This document shows positions 10,454 through 19,184 of a DNA stretch of 64,000 nt, in pieces. Below the pieces are notes generated by a model that did not search any database, was not told the DNA's origin, and was given only the letters and a program-made list of their open reading frames with translations. The DNA is from Bacillus halotolerans (GTDB lineage Bacteria > Bacillota > Bacilli > Bacillales > Bacillaceae), in NCBI RefSeq assembly GCF_001517105.1, contig NZ_LPVF01000008.1, positions 248,001 to 312,000 of the forward strand, written 5' to 3'. The translations under genes were made by a program, and so were the position numbers. How positions within the stretch are numbered: the stretch's first letter is position 1; every line of letters begins with the position of its first letter.

Positions 10454-10552
10454 TAACATTTTTATGATAAAAAAAAGATAAATGTAGAGGGAAAACAGTA
10501 AACGCCGATCAGCATGAGTCTGCCGCTGGCAGTGCCTATCATGTGTACCGTA

Positions 10553-10587
10553 AAAAAAGCGCCCTGCATTCGCGGGCGCTTTTTTCT
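10553..10587 (-). terminator. bdbDC terminator
   Basis: AAAAAAGCGCCC and the matching GGGCGCTTTTTT form a long GC stem with a short loop directly after the bdbC stop codon. Confidence 0.88.
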
Positions 10588-11003
10588 TATTCAGATTTTT
10601 CGCCTTTTAGAAGGCACATAAAAATGATGATCAGAATAAAAGCAATCAAGGCCAGAAACGGAATGGTCACAAAACCAAACCAGTTAATATATTGACCCGA
10701 GCAAGGCACACCGCTTACACATGGCTTGATGCCGCTAAAGCCCGGCACTTTTTGCTCCAGATAATGCATAATCGAAATAAATGCGCCGATAATCGCCATC
10801 GGCAGCACATATTTTTTCACGCGTGTGTCACCCTGAAAGGTGGCGATTCCTAAAATCAGAACGAGCGGATACATGAGAATACGCTGGTACCAGCACAGTT
10901 CACACGGGATGAACTTTCTGATTTCACTGAAATACAGGCTGCCCAGCATGGCGATAAGAGCAACAACCCAGGAAGCATATAAAAAAACAATTCTATTTTT
11001 CAT
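10587..11003 (-). CDS. bdbC: Thiol-disulfide oxidoreductase BdbC (DsbB-like)
   Basis: BdbC is a four-helix membrane protein that takes electrons from its exported partner BdbD and passes them to quinone. The protein is 138 residues. It shows the two redox cysteine pairs expected for the DsbB family: CELC at residues 34-37 and CVSGVPC at 95-101, both in extracytoplasmic loops. The start codon lies only 4 bases after the bdbD stop, so the genes form an operon in the order bdbD-bdbC and translation is probably coupled. In B. subtilis the pair is needed for folding of competence proteins such as ComGC and of disulfide-containing secreted proteins. Confidence 0.95.
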   Translation of the reverse strand: MKNRIVFLYASWVVALIAMLGSLYFSEIRKFIPCELCWYQRILMYPLVLILGIATFQGDTRVKKYVLPMAIIGAFISIMHYLEQKVPGFSGIKPCVSGVPCSGQYINWFGFVTIPFLALIAFILIIIFMCLLKGEKSE

Positions 11004-11007
11004 TCGC

Positions 11008-11676
11008 TTACTTCCCTTTCAGCTCTTTTTCTATCGTTTCTTTAATTTCTTCATAATCCGAAAAATTACTGATCACTTTATCATTAACGTAAATCGTAGG
11101 CGTTGCTTTTATGTTCATTTTATGATTAAGGTCAGAATCCTTTTCCACTGCAGAAGCAAATGTTTCTTTATCAAGATTATCCTTCAGCGTATCAGGGTTT
11201 ACCTTTGTCGTGCTTTTTGCGATATCACCGAGAACCGCTGGCGTTACCCATTCCTGTTCTGTGTCCGGCTGCTTGTCAAACAGCTTTTCATGAAATGCCC
11301 AGAAAGAATCAGGATCTTCTTTCCATACTTCCTCTGAGGCAAGAGCCGCTAACGTTGAGCCTTTGCCATGGAACATGACGTTCACGAAAGAAAATTTCAC
11401 ATCGCCCTTGTCAATAAAGTCTTTTTGGATTTTGGGGAAGATGTCGCTATTAAACACCTTGCAAGACGGACATTTATAATCTCCGAATTCCACTACCGTT
11501 ACCGGTGCATCATCTTTGCCAAGCACAGGCTGGCCTTTGATAGACGGCTGTCCTGACACTGCTTCGTTGCCTTGCTCCGTTTTGTTATTAATGATGACAA
11601 TTGCTGCTAATAAGACAACAACGACAACCGTAAGGATGACCGCGAATTTCGCAGAAGACTGCTGTTTCTTTTTCAC
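11008..11676 (-). CDS. bdbD: Thiol-disulfide oxidoreductase BdbD (DsbA-like)
   Basis: BdbD is a membrane-anchored, extracytoplasmic thioredoxin-fold oxidase that introduces disulfides into exported proteins. The 222 residues comprise a short lysine-rich N-terminus, one transmembrane anchor (about 11-29), and a DsbA domain with the active-site CPSC at residues 69-72 and the cis-proline TPTIYV segment near 192. The start is a GTG at 11676 with GAGGTG 5 bases upstream. It is the first gene of the bdbDC operon. An insertion of helical residues between the CXXC and cis-Pro parts is normal for DsbA folds. Confidence 0.95.
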   Translation of the reverse strand: MKKKQQSSAKFAVILTVVVVVLLAAIVIINNKTEQGNEAVSGQPSIKGQPVLGKDDAPVTVVEFGDYKCPSCKVFNSDIFPKIQKDFIDKGDVKFSFVNVMFHGKGSTLAALASEEVWKEDPDSFWAFHEKLFDKQPDTEQEWVTPAVLGDIAKSTTKVNPDTLKDNLDKETFASAVEKDSDLNHKMNIKATPTIYVNDKVISNFSDYEEIKETIEKELKGK

Positions 11677-11703
11677 TCCGACACCTCATCGTTTTAAAAT
11701 TAA

Positions 11704-11738
11704 AAAAGAAGCGGATCTCAATTGACCCACTTCTTTAT
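11704..11738 (-). terminator. cadA terminator
   Basis: An imperfect stem of AAAGAAG and CTTCTTT with further internal pairing lies between the cadA stop and the bdbD start, with A/T runs on both sides. Confidence 0.55.
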
Positions 11739-11794
11739 TTTAACAAGACAACCGTCTATAAGAAAAGCCCGAAATAGTGAATTCTCTCCGACAA

Positions 11795-13906
11795 TTATCT
11801 CATTTTGAGGCGCATCACGCGCATAGCGTTTGCAACAGCAAGAAGCGTAACACCGACATCTGAGAAAACCGCCTCCCACATGGTCGCGAATCCAAACGCT
11901 CCGAGTAAGAGGAAAATGGCCTTAACACCTAAAGCAAAGCCGATGTTTTGCCACACGATTCGCCGAGTCCGTTTTGCAATCCGAATCGCTTCCGCTATTT
12001 TTGACGGCTGATCTGTCATCAGCACAACATCCGCGGCTTCTACAGCTGCATCTGATCCGAGTCCGCCCATCGCCGCTCCAATATCCGCGCGTGCAAGCAC
12101 CGGAGTGTCATTAATTCCATCACCGACAAAAATGAGTTTTTCATTCGGGAGCAGCTTCGATTCCAATGCTTCTACCCGCTCCACTTTATCCTCCGGCAGC
12201 AGCTCCGTATAAACCTCGTCGAGGCCGAGCTGTTTTCCGACTGTTTCCCCTGTCTGTTTTGAATCGCCCGTCAGCATGACTGTCTGTTTGATACCGAGCG
12301 ATTTCAAATCTGCGATCGCTTGTTTTGCGTCTTCCTTTACTTCATCTGCTATGATGATCGCCCCGGCATAGCTTTGATCAATAGCCACGTGAACAATTGT
12401 ACCGGCGTTTTCATCCGGGACGTTCTCAATCTGCTCTCTTTCCATCAGCTTCTTGTTCCCCGCAAGGATTTCTTTTCCGTTCACCTTTGCGAAAATACCG
12501 TGCCCGGATATTTCCTCATATGACTCGATTGTGTCCGGGGAAAGCGGCTTTCCATAGGCTTTCCGCACAGATTCTGCAATCGGGTGCTGAGAGTGAAGCT
12601 CAGCGTATGCCGCGGCTTCGAGTAACGTCTCCTTCGAAAAACCTTCCGCAGGTTTGATCTCTGTCACTTCAAAGCTGCCTTTTGTCAGTGTGCCTGTTTT
12701 ATCAAACACAGCGTATTTGACTTGATGTAAGGCTTCTAAGTAATTGCTTCCTTTCACAAGCACCCCGGCCTTCGAAGCTGCGCCGATTCCGCCGAAGAAA
12801 CCGAGCGGAATGGAGACAACAAGGGCGCACGGGCATGAAATGACTAAGAAAATAAGCGCGCGGTACACCCAATCAGAAAGTAAAGTGCCAGGAATAAACA
12901 GCGGCGGGACAAATGCCAGCAGGACGGCGATGATGACGACAGCCGGTGTATAATACTTGGCAAACTTCGTGATAAAGTTTTCAGTCCGCGCTTTGCGGCT
13001 GCTCGCATTTTGAACCAAATCTAATATTTTGGATACTGCGGAATCCTGATAGCCTTTTGTTACTTCGATATGCAGAACGCCGTTTTGATTGATAAAGCCG
13101 GACATGACTTCTTGTCCTTCTGCCGCTTTTCTTGGGACAGATTCTCCTGTCAGCGCTGATGTATCAACCATCGCCGATCCCTGCACAACCTTTCCGTCCA
13201 GCGGTATGCTTTCTCCTGGGTTGACGACAATGATGTCTCCTGTCTGCACGTCCTCCGGAGAAACGGTCTTGATGCCGTCTCCTATTTTTATATTGGCGTA
13301 ATTCGGCCTGATATCCATTAATGCACTGATCGATTTTCTAGAACGGCTGACCGCAGCTCCTTGAAACAGCTCGCCGATTTGATAAAACAGCATCACAGCA
13401 ACGCCTTCCGGGTATTGCTGAATCAAAAAAGCGCCGATTGTAGCAAGAGCCATTAAAAAATGTTCATCAAACACTTGTCCGCGGCTGATATTTTTGACCG
13501 CTCGAACGACAATGTCTCCTCCGATTATCAAGTAGGCGGCGAAAAATAATAAAAATTCCAGCATTGGGCCGGCATGAATCAAATATGCCGCCGCTCCGAG
13601 AAGGACCGCTGCTGCCATTCTGATCAGCATATTGATCATTCTTTTTCGATAACCGTCATCTGCTGATTTCTTTTTATGTTTCGGACGAACTGTTACATGA
13701 GGATCAATTGATTTTACTTTTTTCTCGACCTTATTGGTGACCCATTGTTCTTCTTTGCCATCGGCTGAGACAGTCAGTGTGCTTGCTGCAAAGTTAACCG
13801 CGCATCCGTCAACACCTTTGATGCCTTTGACGCCATTTTCGATTTTTTGTGCGCAGTTGCTGCAATCCAAACCGTCCAGAACATATTCCCGCGTCACTTG
13901 TTTCAT
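11795..13906 (-). CDS. cadA: Cadmium/zinc/cobalt-exporting P1B-type ATPase CadA
   Basis: CadA is a metal-exporting P-type ATPase of the inner membrane that confers Cd2+, Zn2+ and Co2+ resistance. The 703-residue protein has an N-terminal heavy-metal-associated domain with DCSNC near residue 16, transmembrane helices, the intramembrane SCPCALV metal site, the phosphorylation motif DKTGT, the HP locus (HSQHP) and the hinge GDGINDTP. The CPC plus HSQHP arrangement and similarity to YvgW distinguish it from the copper pump next door. The ATG at 13906 follows AAGGTGAG; the GTG at 13915 overlaps that site. It is transcribed alone from a strong promoter with a CzrA-like operator at 13980-14001. Confidence 0.94.
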   Translation of the reverse strand: MKQVTREYVLDGLDCSNCAQKIENGVKGIKGVDGCAVNFAASTLTVSADGKEEQWVTNKVEKKVKSIDPHVTVRPKHKKKSADDGYRKRMINMLIRMAAAVLLGAAAYLIHAGPMLEFLLFFAAYLIIGGDIVVRAVKNISRGQVFDEHFLMALATIGAFLIQQYPEGVAVMLFYQIGELFQGAAVSRSRKSISALMDIRPNYANIKIGDGIKTVSPEDVQTGDIIVVNPGESIPLDGKVVQGSAMVDTSALTGESVPRKAAEGQEVMSGFINQNGVLHIEVTKGYQDSAVSKILDLVQNASSRKARTENFITKFAKYYTPAVVIIAVLLAFVPPLFIPGTLLSDWVYRALIFLVISCPCALVVSIPLGFFGGIGAASKAGVLVKGSNYLEALHQVKYAVFDKTGTLTKGSFEVTEIKPAEGFSKETLLEAAAYAELHSQHPIAESVRKAYGKPLSPDTIESYEEISGHGIFAKVNGKEILAGNKKLMEREQIENVPDENAGTIVHVAIDQSYAGAIIIADEVKEDAKQAIADLKSLGIKQTVMLTGDSKQTGETVGKQLGLDEVYTELLPEDKVERVEALESKLLPNEKLIFVGDGINDTPVLARADIGAAMGGLGSDAAVEAADVVLMTDQPSKIAEAIRIAKRTRRIVWQNIGFALGVKAIFLLLGAFGFATMWEAVFSDVGVTLLAVANAMRVMRLKMR

Positions 13907-13979
13907 TTGTCTCACCTTACCTTCCGATTTAGGGTTCCCTCATCAAAGCATATGAATGAGTGTGAGTATCAAAATTACA

Positions 13980-14043
13980 TATATGAGCATATACTCATAT
14001 AATAGTTACATCTATTATATGGTGTTTTCCAAGAAAGTGTCAA
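13980..14043 (-). promoter_or_regulatory. cadA promoter with CzrA-like operator
   Basis: On the minus strand TTGACA (14043-14038) and TATAAT (14019-14014) are 18 bp apart. Just downstream, at 13980-14001, lies a perfect inverted repeat TATATGAG-N6-CTCATATA, where a bound repressor would block transcription. The ArsR/SmtB-type repressor CzrA is known to control cadA in B. subtilis; assigning this site to it is inference. Confidence 0.75.
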
Positions 14044-14075
14044 TGAAAAATAAAAACCGGCAAATCACCGGTTTT
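14044..14075 (-). terminator. copZA terminator
   Basis: AAAAACCGG and CCGGTTTTT form a stem around CAAATCA at the end of copA, followed on the minus strand by TATTTTTCATTG. It lies between the copA stop and the cadA promoter. Confidence 0.85.
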
Positions 14076-16486
14076 TATTTTACTTTTTGCAGACGCAGCG
14101 CATTCAGAACAACAGATACAGAGCTAAAAGCCATTGCCGCCCCCGCTATCCATGGCGCTAAAAATCCAAGGGCCGCGACTGGTATGCCGAGACTGTTATA
14201 GCCAAGCGCCCAGAATAAGTTTTGTTTAATGTTTTTCATCGTAAGTCTGCTCATACGGATGGCGTCCGCAATACTGTTCAGATCGCCGCGAATGAGCGTT
14301 ATGTCCGCTGTTTCCATCGCGATGTCGGTGCCTGTTCCAATTGCCATCCCGATATCCGCTGTGGCAAGCGCGGGTGCATCGTTGATTCCATCACCGACCA
14401 TTGCCGTCTGGCGTCCTTCTTTTTGCAGGCGGGAGATTTCCGCTGCCTTTTGCTCAGGAAGGACCTCAGCAATGACGCTGTCAATTCTAGCTTCCTTTGC
14501 TATCGCTTCTGCCGTTCTGCGATTGTCCCCTGTCATCATGATGACATCCAGACCCATCTCTTTCAGACGGGTGACTGCCTCCCGCGACGTGTCTTTTATC
14601 GTGTCGGCAACCGCTACAAGCCCCGCTGCTGCTCCATCAATGGATACGAGCATCACCGTTTTTCCTTCTCCTTCAAGCTCCTCCATCCGAGGAAGAAAAG
14701 CCTCATGCTCAATCCGTTCGCTCTCCATTAACCGTCTTGTGCCGACGAGTATCGTTTTGCCTCCGGCTTCGGCTGAAATACCAGCGCCTACTTTCGCTTC
14801 AAAATGGGTCAGTTTCGGTATCTCCAGCCCTTTATCTTTCACACCGGCAACGATCGCTTCGCCGAGCGGGTGTTCCGAGCCCGTTTCAGCTGCTGCTGCG
14901 AACCGGAGCAGCTCTGTTTCTTCAAAGCCATCGGCCGGAATGGCATCAGTCAGCTTCGGCTTTCCGTTTGTCACTGTTCCGGTTTTATCGAGAACAATGG
15001 TATCAAGGCGATGTGTTTTTTCTAAATGCTCTCCGCCTTTAAAAAGAATGCCGAATTCAGCCGCCCGTCCGGATCCTGCCATAATGCTTGTCGGGGTGGC
15101 AAGGCCCAGTGCACATGGACAGGCGATGACGAGAACCGCAATAAACTTGCTGATCGCTTCAGCAAAATCACCTGGAGACGCCCAAAGATACCAAATAAGG
15201 AACGTGAGGACGGCGATCCCCAATACAATTGGCACAAAAATGCCGGAGATCTGGTCGGCGAGACGCTGGATCGGCGCTTTTGATCCTTGTGCTTCCTCCA
15301 CAATTTTGATGATATGAGAAAGCGCTGTTTCTTTCCCGACGTTAACAGCCTTGATTTTCAGGAAACCGTTTGCGTTCACAGTCGCTCCTGTCACGCTGTC
15401 ACCGGGAGATTTGTCAACGGGAAGACTTTCTCCTGTAATCATGGATTCATCTACAGCCGAGCGGCCTTCCAGCACCTCTCCATCGACAGGAATTCGTTCG
15501 CCTGGTTTGACATGAACAACATCACCAACAGCCACTTCATCTATCGGGATGATTTGCTCCTGTCCGTCTCTTACGACCGCAGCTGTTTTGGCTTGCAGCT
15601 TCATGAGCTTTTTAATGGCATCTGATGAGCGCCCTTTCGCCTTCGTTTCAAACAGCTTTCCTAACAAAATGAGCGTCAGCAAAATCGCGCTTGTTTCATA
15701 GTAAAGGCCGTCAGTATGCCCATGGGAACCGAGGCTTCGAATCGTAAGATAAAGACTGTAAGCATAAGCAGCCGTTGTTCCGAGTGCAACCAATACATCC
15801 ATATTGGCGCTTTTATTTCTGAGCGCCTTATATGCGCCGACGTAAAACGGCCAGCCGATCAAAAACTGCACCGGGGTCGCAAGGGCAAATTGCATCCACG
15901 GATTGAGGAATAAATCCGGCACCCAAATGAACGAAGTAAACGTAAAATGGCTCACCATCGCCCACAGCAAAGGAAATGACAGAATAGCTGAAAAGATCAG
16001 TCTCGCTGTTTGCTGCCGTTCTTCTTTCTTTTTAGAAGCAGCGGCTTCGCTATCCTCATCGCCTTTCAGCTTAAGTTGATATCCGAGCTTATCAACGGCT
16101 TCTTTAAAATCGCTGACAGCCGCTTCTTTTGGGTTGTATTCAACTGTTACAGTTTCTAACGCAAAGTTCACCGGAGCATTTGTAACGCCTTCTAATTTGC
16201 TAAGCCTCTTTTCAATCCGATTGGCGCATGCCGCACAGGTCATGCCCTCGATATCAAACTCAGCTTTTTCCGTTACGACGTGATAACCCAGTTTTTCTAT
16301 TTTTTCTTGGATTGCTTCTGTTCCTGTTTCAGCAGGGTCATAGGTGACATTTGACGTTTCCGTCGCCAGATTCACATTGGCATCCGTGACACCAGGCATC
16401 CGCTTCAGGCCTTTTTCAATTCTTGCGGCACACGCCGCACAAGTCATACCAGATACTTGCATCGCAATTTCCTTTTGCTCACTCAA
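14075..16486 (-). CDS. copA: Copper-exporting P1B-type ATPase CopA
   Basis: CopA pumps Cu(I) out of the cytoplasm. The 803-residue protein has two N-terminal heavy-metal-associated domains, each with GMTCAACA (near residues 14 and 82), then eight transmembrane helices with the CPCALG metal site, the actuator motif TGES, the phosphorylation motif DKTGT, the SEHP locus and the hinge GDGINDAPA. The start is a TTG at 16486, with GGAGTG about 6 bases upstream; the GTG at 16495 is part of that site. It is the second gene of copZA. The 83-bp gap after copZ is unusual because it contains a hairpin and a CsoR-like box (see separate entries). Cu(I) is delivered by CopZ. Confidence 0.95.
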   Translation of the reverse strand: MSEQKEIAMQVSGMTCAACAARIEKGLKRMPGVTDANVNLATETSNVTYDPAETGTEAIQEKIEKLGYHVVTEKAEFDIEGMTCAACANRIEKRLSKLEGVTNAPVNFALETVTVEYNPKEAAVSDFKEAVDKLGYQLKLKGDEDSEAAASKKKEERQQTARLIFSAILSFPLLWAMVSHFTFTSFIWVPDLFLNPWMQFALATPVQFLIGWPFYVGAYKALRNKSANMDVLVALGTTAAYAYSLYLTIRSLGSHGHTDGLYYETSAILLTLILLGKLFETKAKGRSSDAIKKLMKLQAKTAAVVRDGQEQIIPIDEVAVGDVVHVKPGERIPVDGEVLEGRSAVDESMITGESLPVDKSPGDSVTGATVNANGFLKIKAVNVGKETALSHIIKIVEEAQGSKAPIQRLADQISGIFVPIVLGIAVLTFLIWYLWASPGDFAEAISKFIAVLVIACPCALGLATPTSIMAGSGRAAEFGILFKGGEHLEKTHRLDTIVLDKTGTVTNGKPKLTDAIPADGFEETELLRFAAAAETGSEHPLGEAIVAGVKDKGLEIPKLTHFEAKVGAGISAEAGGKTILVGTRRLMESERIEHEAFLPRMEELEGEGKTVMLVSIDGAAAGLVAVADTIKDTSREAVTRLKEMGLDVIMMTGDNRRTAEAIAKEARIDSVIAEVLPEQKAAEISRLQKEGRQTAMVGDGINDAPALATADIGMAIGTGTDIAMETADITLIRGDLNSIADAIRMSRLTMKNIKQNLFWALGYNSLGIPVAALGFLAPWIAGAAMAFSSVSVVLNALRLQKVK

Positions 16487-16500
16487 TACACTCACTCCTT

Positions 16501-16523
16501 TATATACACCCGGGGGGTATATA
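16501..16523 (-). promoter_or_regulatory. CsoR-like palindrome immediately upstream of copA
   Basis: An inverted repeat with arms TATATACACCC and GGGGGTATATA (one mismatch) around a G lies 15 bases before the copA start codon. It resembles the known GC-centred CsoR operator in front of copZ. No good promoter lies between it and the start, so it would act by road-block or is a relic. Confidence 0.5.
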
Positions 16524-16537
16524 AAAATGAAAGAAAT

Positions 16538-16564
16538 ATCGCGCCTTGATGAAGGCGCGATACC
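16538..16564 (-). terminator. Hairpin between copZ and copA
   Basis: TATCGCGCCTT and AAGGCGCGATA form a perfect 11-bp stem with a 4-nt loop just after the copZ stop. On the minus strand it is followed by TTTCTTTCATTTTT. It may be a partial terminator or an mRNA-stabilising 3' hairpin that makes copZ more abundant than copA. Confidence 0.65.
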
Positions 16565-16569
16565 GTGAA

Positions 16570-16779
16570 TCAGTTGGCTACATCATAACCTTGGTCTTCT
16601 ATCGCATCCGTAATGTCTTTGACTGACACTTTGCCGGCATCAAACGTGACATCAACTTTCCCCGCTTCAAGATTGACATGAACAGCACTAACTCCGTCAA
16701 GCTCTCCCACACTCGTTTCAACTGCTTTGACGCAGTGCTGACAAGACATGCCTTCAACTTGCAATGTTTTTTGTTCCAT
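16570..16779 (-). CDS. copZ: Copper chaperone CopZ
   Basis: CopZ is a 69-residue cytoplasmic Cu(I) chaperone made of a single heavy-metal-associated ferredoxin-like domain. The metal-binding motif GMSCQHC places the ligands at Cys13 and Cys16, and the conserved QGYDV lies near the C-terminus. It delivers copper to the N-terminal domains of CopA, encoded next. The ATG has AGGAGG upstream. It is the first gene of the CsoR-controlled copZA operon. Confidence 0.96.
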   Translation of the reverse strand: MEQKTLQVEGMSCQHCVKAVETSVGELDGVSAVHVNLEAGKVDVTFDAGKVSVKDITDAIEDQGYDVAN

Positions 16780-16815
16780 ATGAATTCCTCCTGTTTATTC
16801 GATCTGTTTTCATCC

Positions 16816-16838
16816 TACCATACCCCCGTAGGGTATTA
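16816..16838 (-). promoter_or_regulatory. CsoR operator of copZA
   Basis: On the minus strand the core reads TACCCTACGGGGGTATGGTA, the GC-rich pseudo-palindrome known as the CsoR operator in B. subtilis. It sits between a possible -35 (TTATTG) and -10 (TATGGT) 16 bp apart, 37 bases before the copZ start, so CsoR binding would exclude RNA polymerase until Cu(I) releases it. Confidence 0.85.
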
Positions 16839-16854
16839 CAATAATAAAACATCA

Positions 16855-17157
16855 TTATTTCGCTAATTTTTTAAATACGTCTAATAGCTCCGAGATGGCT
16901 TGATCCCCGTCTCCGCTTTTGATGGCGTCTGCTACGCAATGATGGGCGTGATCTTCAAGCAAGTGGAGAGCCACTTTTTGCATTGCCGCCTGAACAGCTG
17001 AAATCTGCACTAGAATGTCAACACAATATCGATCGTTTTCCACCATATTTTGAATGCCTCTGACCTGGCCTTCTATCCGTTTCAATCGGTTTGTAATTTG
17101 ATCCTTTTCTTTCGAGCTTTTATGGTTTAATGCTTTATGTTCATTATGCTTCTCCAT
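16855..17157 (-). CDS. csoR: Copper-sensing repressor CsoR
   Basis: CsoR is a DUF156-family all-helical repressor that releases the copZA operator when it binds Cu(I). The 100-residue protein shows the three copper ligands of the family at Cys45 (NDRYC), His70 and Cys74 (DHAHHC). It has the usual basic first helix (KDQITNRLKRIEGQVRG). The ATG at 17157 follows AGAGGTG with 5 bases of spacing; the upstream in-frame ATG at 17163 is too close. The gene ends KLAK, one or two residues shorter than the version I recall. It precedes copZA on the same strand, with the operator in between. Confidence 0.95.
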   Translation of the reverse strand: MEKHNEHKALNHKSSKEKDQITNRLKRIEGQVRGIQNMVENDRYCVDILVQISAVQAAMQKVALHLLEDHAHHCVADAIKSGDGDQAISELLDVFKKLAK

Positions 17158-17314
17158 GCGCACACCTCTGTTTCATATATTAATTCCCATTATACTGATT
17201 GTCCAAACCGTTGTCTAAGCTTGCGGCGGCAAAAAAATTCACTATGCAGGTTTTACCATTTGAAGATAAGGGTATATACCTTTATCAATGCACTTTTAAA
17301 AGGGGAGAAGAAAA

Positions 17315-18358
17315 GTGAATACGATACAGGTAGGGATATTAGGGTATGGACTGTCAGGCTCGGTCTTTCACGCGCCGCTGCTTGCCGTTCTGGATGAGTA
17401 TCATATCAGCAAGGTGATGACATCGCGAACGGAAGAGGTGAAGCGTGATTTCCCTGATGCCGAGGTAGTGCATGAGCTTGAGGAGATGACAAATGATCCG
17501 GCAATTGACCTTGTCATCGTCACCACTCCGAGCGGCCTCCACTACGAATACGCATTGGCATGCATTCAGGCGGGCAAACATGTCGTTATTGAAAAACCGA
17601 TGACAGCCACTGCTGAAGAAGGGGAGAAATTAAAAAAAGCGGCCGACGAACGAGGCGTCTTGTTAAGCGTATATCATAACAGGCGATGGGATAATGACTT
17701 TTTAACAATTAAGAAACTCATTGATGACGGGTCTCTAGAAGATATTAATACATATCAGATCTCCTATGACCGATACAAACCTGAGGTTCAAGCAAAATGG
17801 CGGGAAAAAGAAGGTGCTGCCACCGGTACGCTGTATGATCTCGGCTCTCATATCATAGACCAGGCACTGCATTTATTCGGCATGCCTAAAGCTGTAACCG
17901 CAAAAGTCATGGCTCAAAGAGAACATGCTGAAACCGTTGATTATTTTCATCTGACAATGGATTACGGCAAGCTCCAAGCCATTCTATATGGCGGATCAAT
18001 CGCCCCGGCAAACGGTCCGCGTTATCAAATTCACGGACAGCAATCAAGCTTTATCAAATATGGGATCGACGGACAGGAGGATGCCCTCAGAGCCGGGAAA
18101 AAACCGGAGGATGACAGCTGGGGTGCGGATGATCCTGAGTCTTACGGTCAGCTGACAACTGTTCATGGCGAGAACAAAAAAACAGAAACCATTCCATCAG
18201 TTAACGGCTCTTACCTTACCTATTACCGCAAAATAGCAGACAGCATACGCGAAGGCGCGCCGCTGCCTGTCACAGCTGAAGAGGGAATTGATGTCATCCG
18301 GATCATTGAAGCGGCTTTGAAAAGCAGTGAAGAGAAACGGACCATTTCGTTAGAATAA
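17315..18358 (+). CDS. iolW: scyllo-Inositol dehydrogenase (NADP+) IolW (YvaA)
   Basis: IolW reversibly reduces scyllo-inosose to scyllo-inositol with NADPH. It belongs to the Gfo/Idh/MocA family: an N-terminal Rossmann fold with GILGYGLSG near residue 8, the conserved EKPMT near 95, and the C-terminal alpha/beta domain with the catalytic GSHIIDQ segment near 180. The start is a GTG at 17315 preceded by AGGGGAGAAG; there is an in-frame stop just upstream, so the longer N-terminus I remember from the reference strain is not available here. The gene is divergent from csoR and convergent with azoR2, sharing a terminator. Confidence 0.9.
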   Translation: MNTIQVGILGYGLSGSVFHAPLLAVLDEYHISKVMTSRTEEVKRDFPDAEVVHELEEMTNDPAIDLVIVTTPSGLHYEYALACIQAGKHVVIEKPMTATAEEGEKLKKAADERGVLLSVYHNRRWDNDFLTIKKLIDDGSLEDINTYQISYDRYKPEVQAKWREKEGAATGTLYDLGSHIIDQALHLFGMPKAVTAKVMAQREHAETVDYFHLTMDYGKLQAILYGGSIAPANGPRYQIHGQQSSFIKYGIDGQEDALRAGKKPEDDSWGADDPESYGQLTTVHGENKKTETIPSVNGSYLTYYRKIADSIREGAPLPVTAEEGIDVIRIIEAALKSSEEKRTISLE

Positions 18359-18362
18359 TAAA

Positions 18363-18394
18363 TAAAGCCTCCCTTTATACGGGGAGGCTTTTCA
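18363..18394. terminator. Bidirectional terminator between iolW and azoR2
   Basis: AAAGCCTCCC and GGGGAGGCTTTT form a GC-rich stem with A/T tracts on both sides between the converging genes. Confidence 0.88.
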
Positions 18395-19021
18395 TTAGAA
18401 TGTTTTTCCTGCTTCTTTTGCACGGGCAATCGCATCTTCTTTGATTTGCTGTGCTTTGTCAGGCTCTGCATTATGACCCTCTACGAAAATGCCATCGAAG
18501 GATGGAACGCCGAAGAAGTTCATCATGATGCCAATGTAACGGTGGCCCATTTCCATTTCAGCCGCAGGGCCTTCTGAATAATAGCCGCCGCGCGCTTGAA
18601 TGTGAATCGCTTTTTTATCAGTTAACAAGCCGATAGGACCTTGTTCAGTATATTTAAAAGATTTTCCTGCTACTGCAACTGAATCAAGGTACGCTTTCAT
18701 CACCGGCGGGAATGAGAAGTTCCATAATGGTGTGACGAACACATATTTATCAGCAGATGCAAATTGATCGCTAAGCTCTCCTAAACGGCCCACTTTCGCT
18801 TTTTCGTTCTCAGAAAGTGCATCGCCGGACTGGAGTTTGCCCCAGCCGCTGAATACATCAGCATCAATGTGAGGAATGTTTTCTTTGTACAAGTCGATAT
18901 GTACAACTTCATCCTTTGGATTTGCTTCTTTGTATGATTCGATGAACGCTTTACCGGTTGCCATGCTGTAAGAAGTCGCTTCATCATGCGGGTGAGCAGT
19001 GATATACAATACTTTTGCCAT
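18395..19021 (-). CDS. azoR2: FMN-dependent NADH:quinone/azo reductase AzoR2 (YvaB)
   Basis: This enzyme uses NADH and FMN to reduce quinones and azo compounds by two electrons. It has the flavodoxin-like fold of the DT-diaphorase family: an N-terminal [10 protein letters not shown] phosphate loop, [16 protein letters not shown] around residue 100, and the [14 protein letters not shown]-binding loop near 145. The start is the ATG at 19021, the first MAKV; the frame extends upstream but without a site. The 208-residue length is about three residues shorter than the protein I recall, because of a small deletion near residue 66. In B. subtilis the gene responds to thiol-reactive quinones and catechol. 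Confidence 0.93.
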   Translation of the reverse strand: MAKVLYITAHPHDEATSYSMATGKAFIESYKEANPKDEVVHIDLYKENIPHIDADVFSGWGKLQSGDALSENEKAKVGRLGELSDQFASADKYVFVTPLWNFSFPPVMKAYLDSVAVAGKSFKYTEQGPIGLLTDKKAIHIQARGGYYSEGPAAEMEMGHRYIGIMMNFFGVPSFDGIFVEGHNAEPDKAQQIKEDAIARAKEAGKTF

Positions 19022-19184
19022 TTTTACCAGCCCTTTCAATTTTAAAATTATACATCCGTTATTATCATTCAGACGCGTCATGATTATTCTTTATCTCTTA
19101 AACCTTATTATAGGTGCAATAAAAATTGCTTTCAAGTAAAATATCTCGAATTAAAGATTTTTTTAAAAAACCAGTACGAACAGC

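Noticed and set aside
14229..15317. 362-codon open frame antisense to copA
   Set aside because: It mirrors the codon bias of copA, has no ribosome-binding site and encodes low-complexity Ser/Ala/Pro-rich sequence. The P-type ATPase on the other strand is certain.
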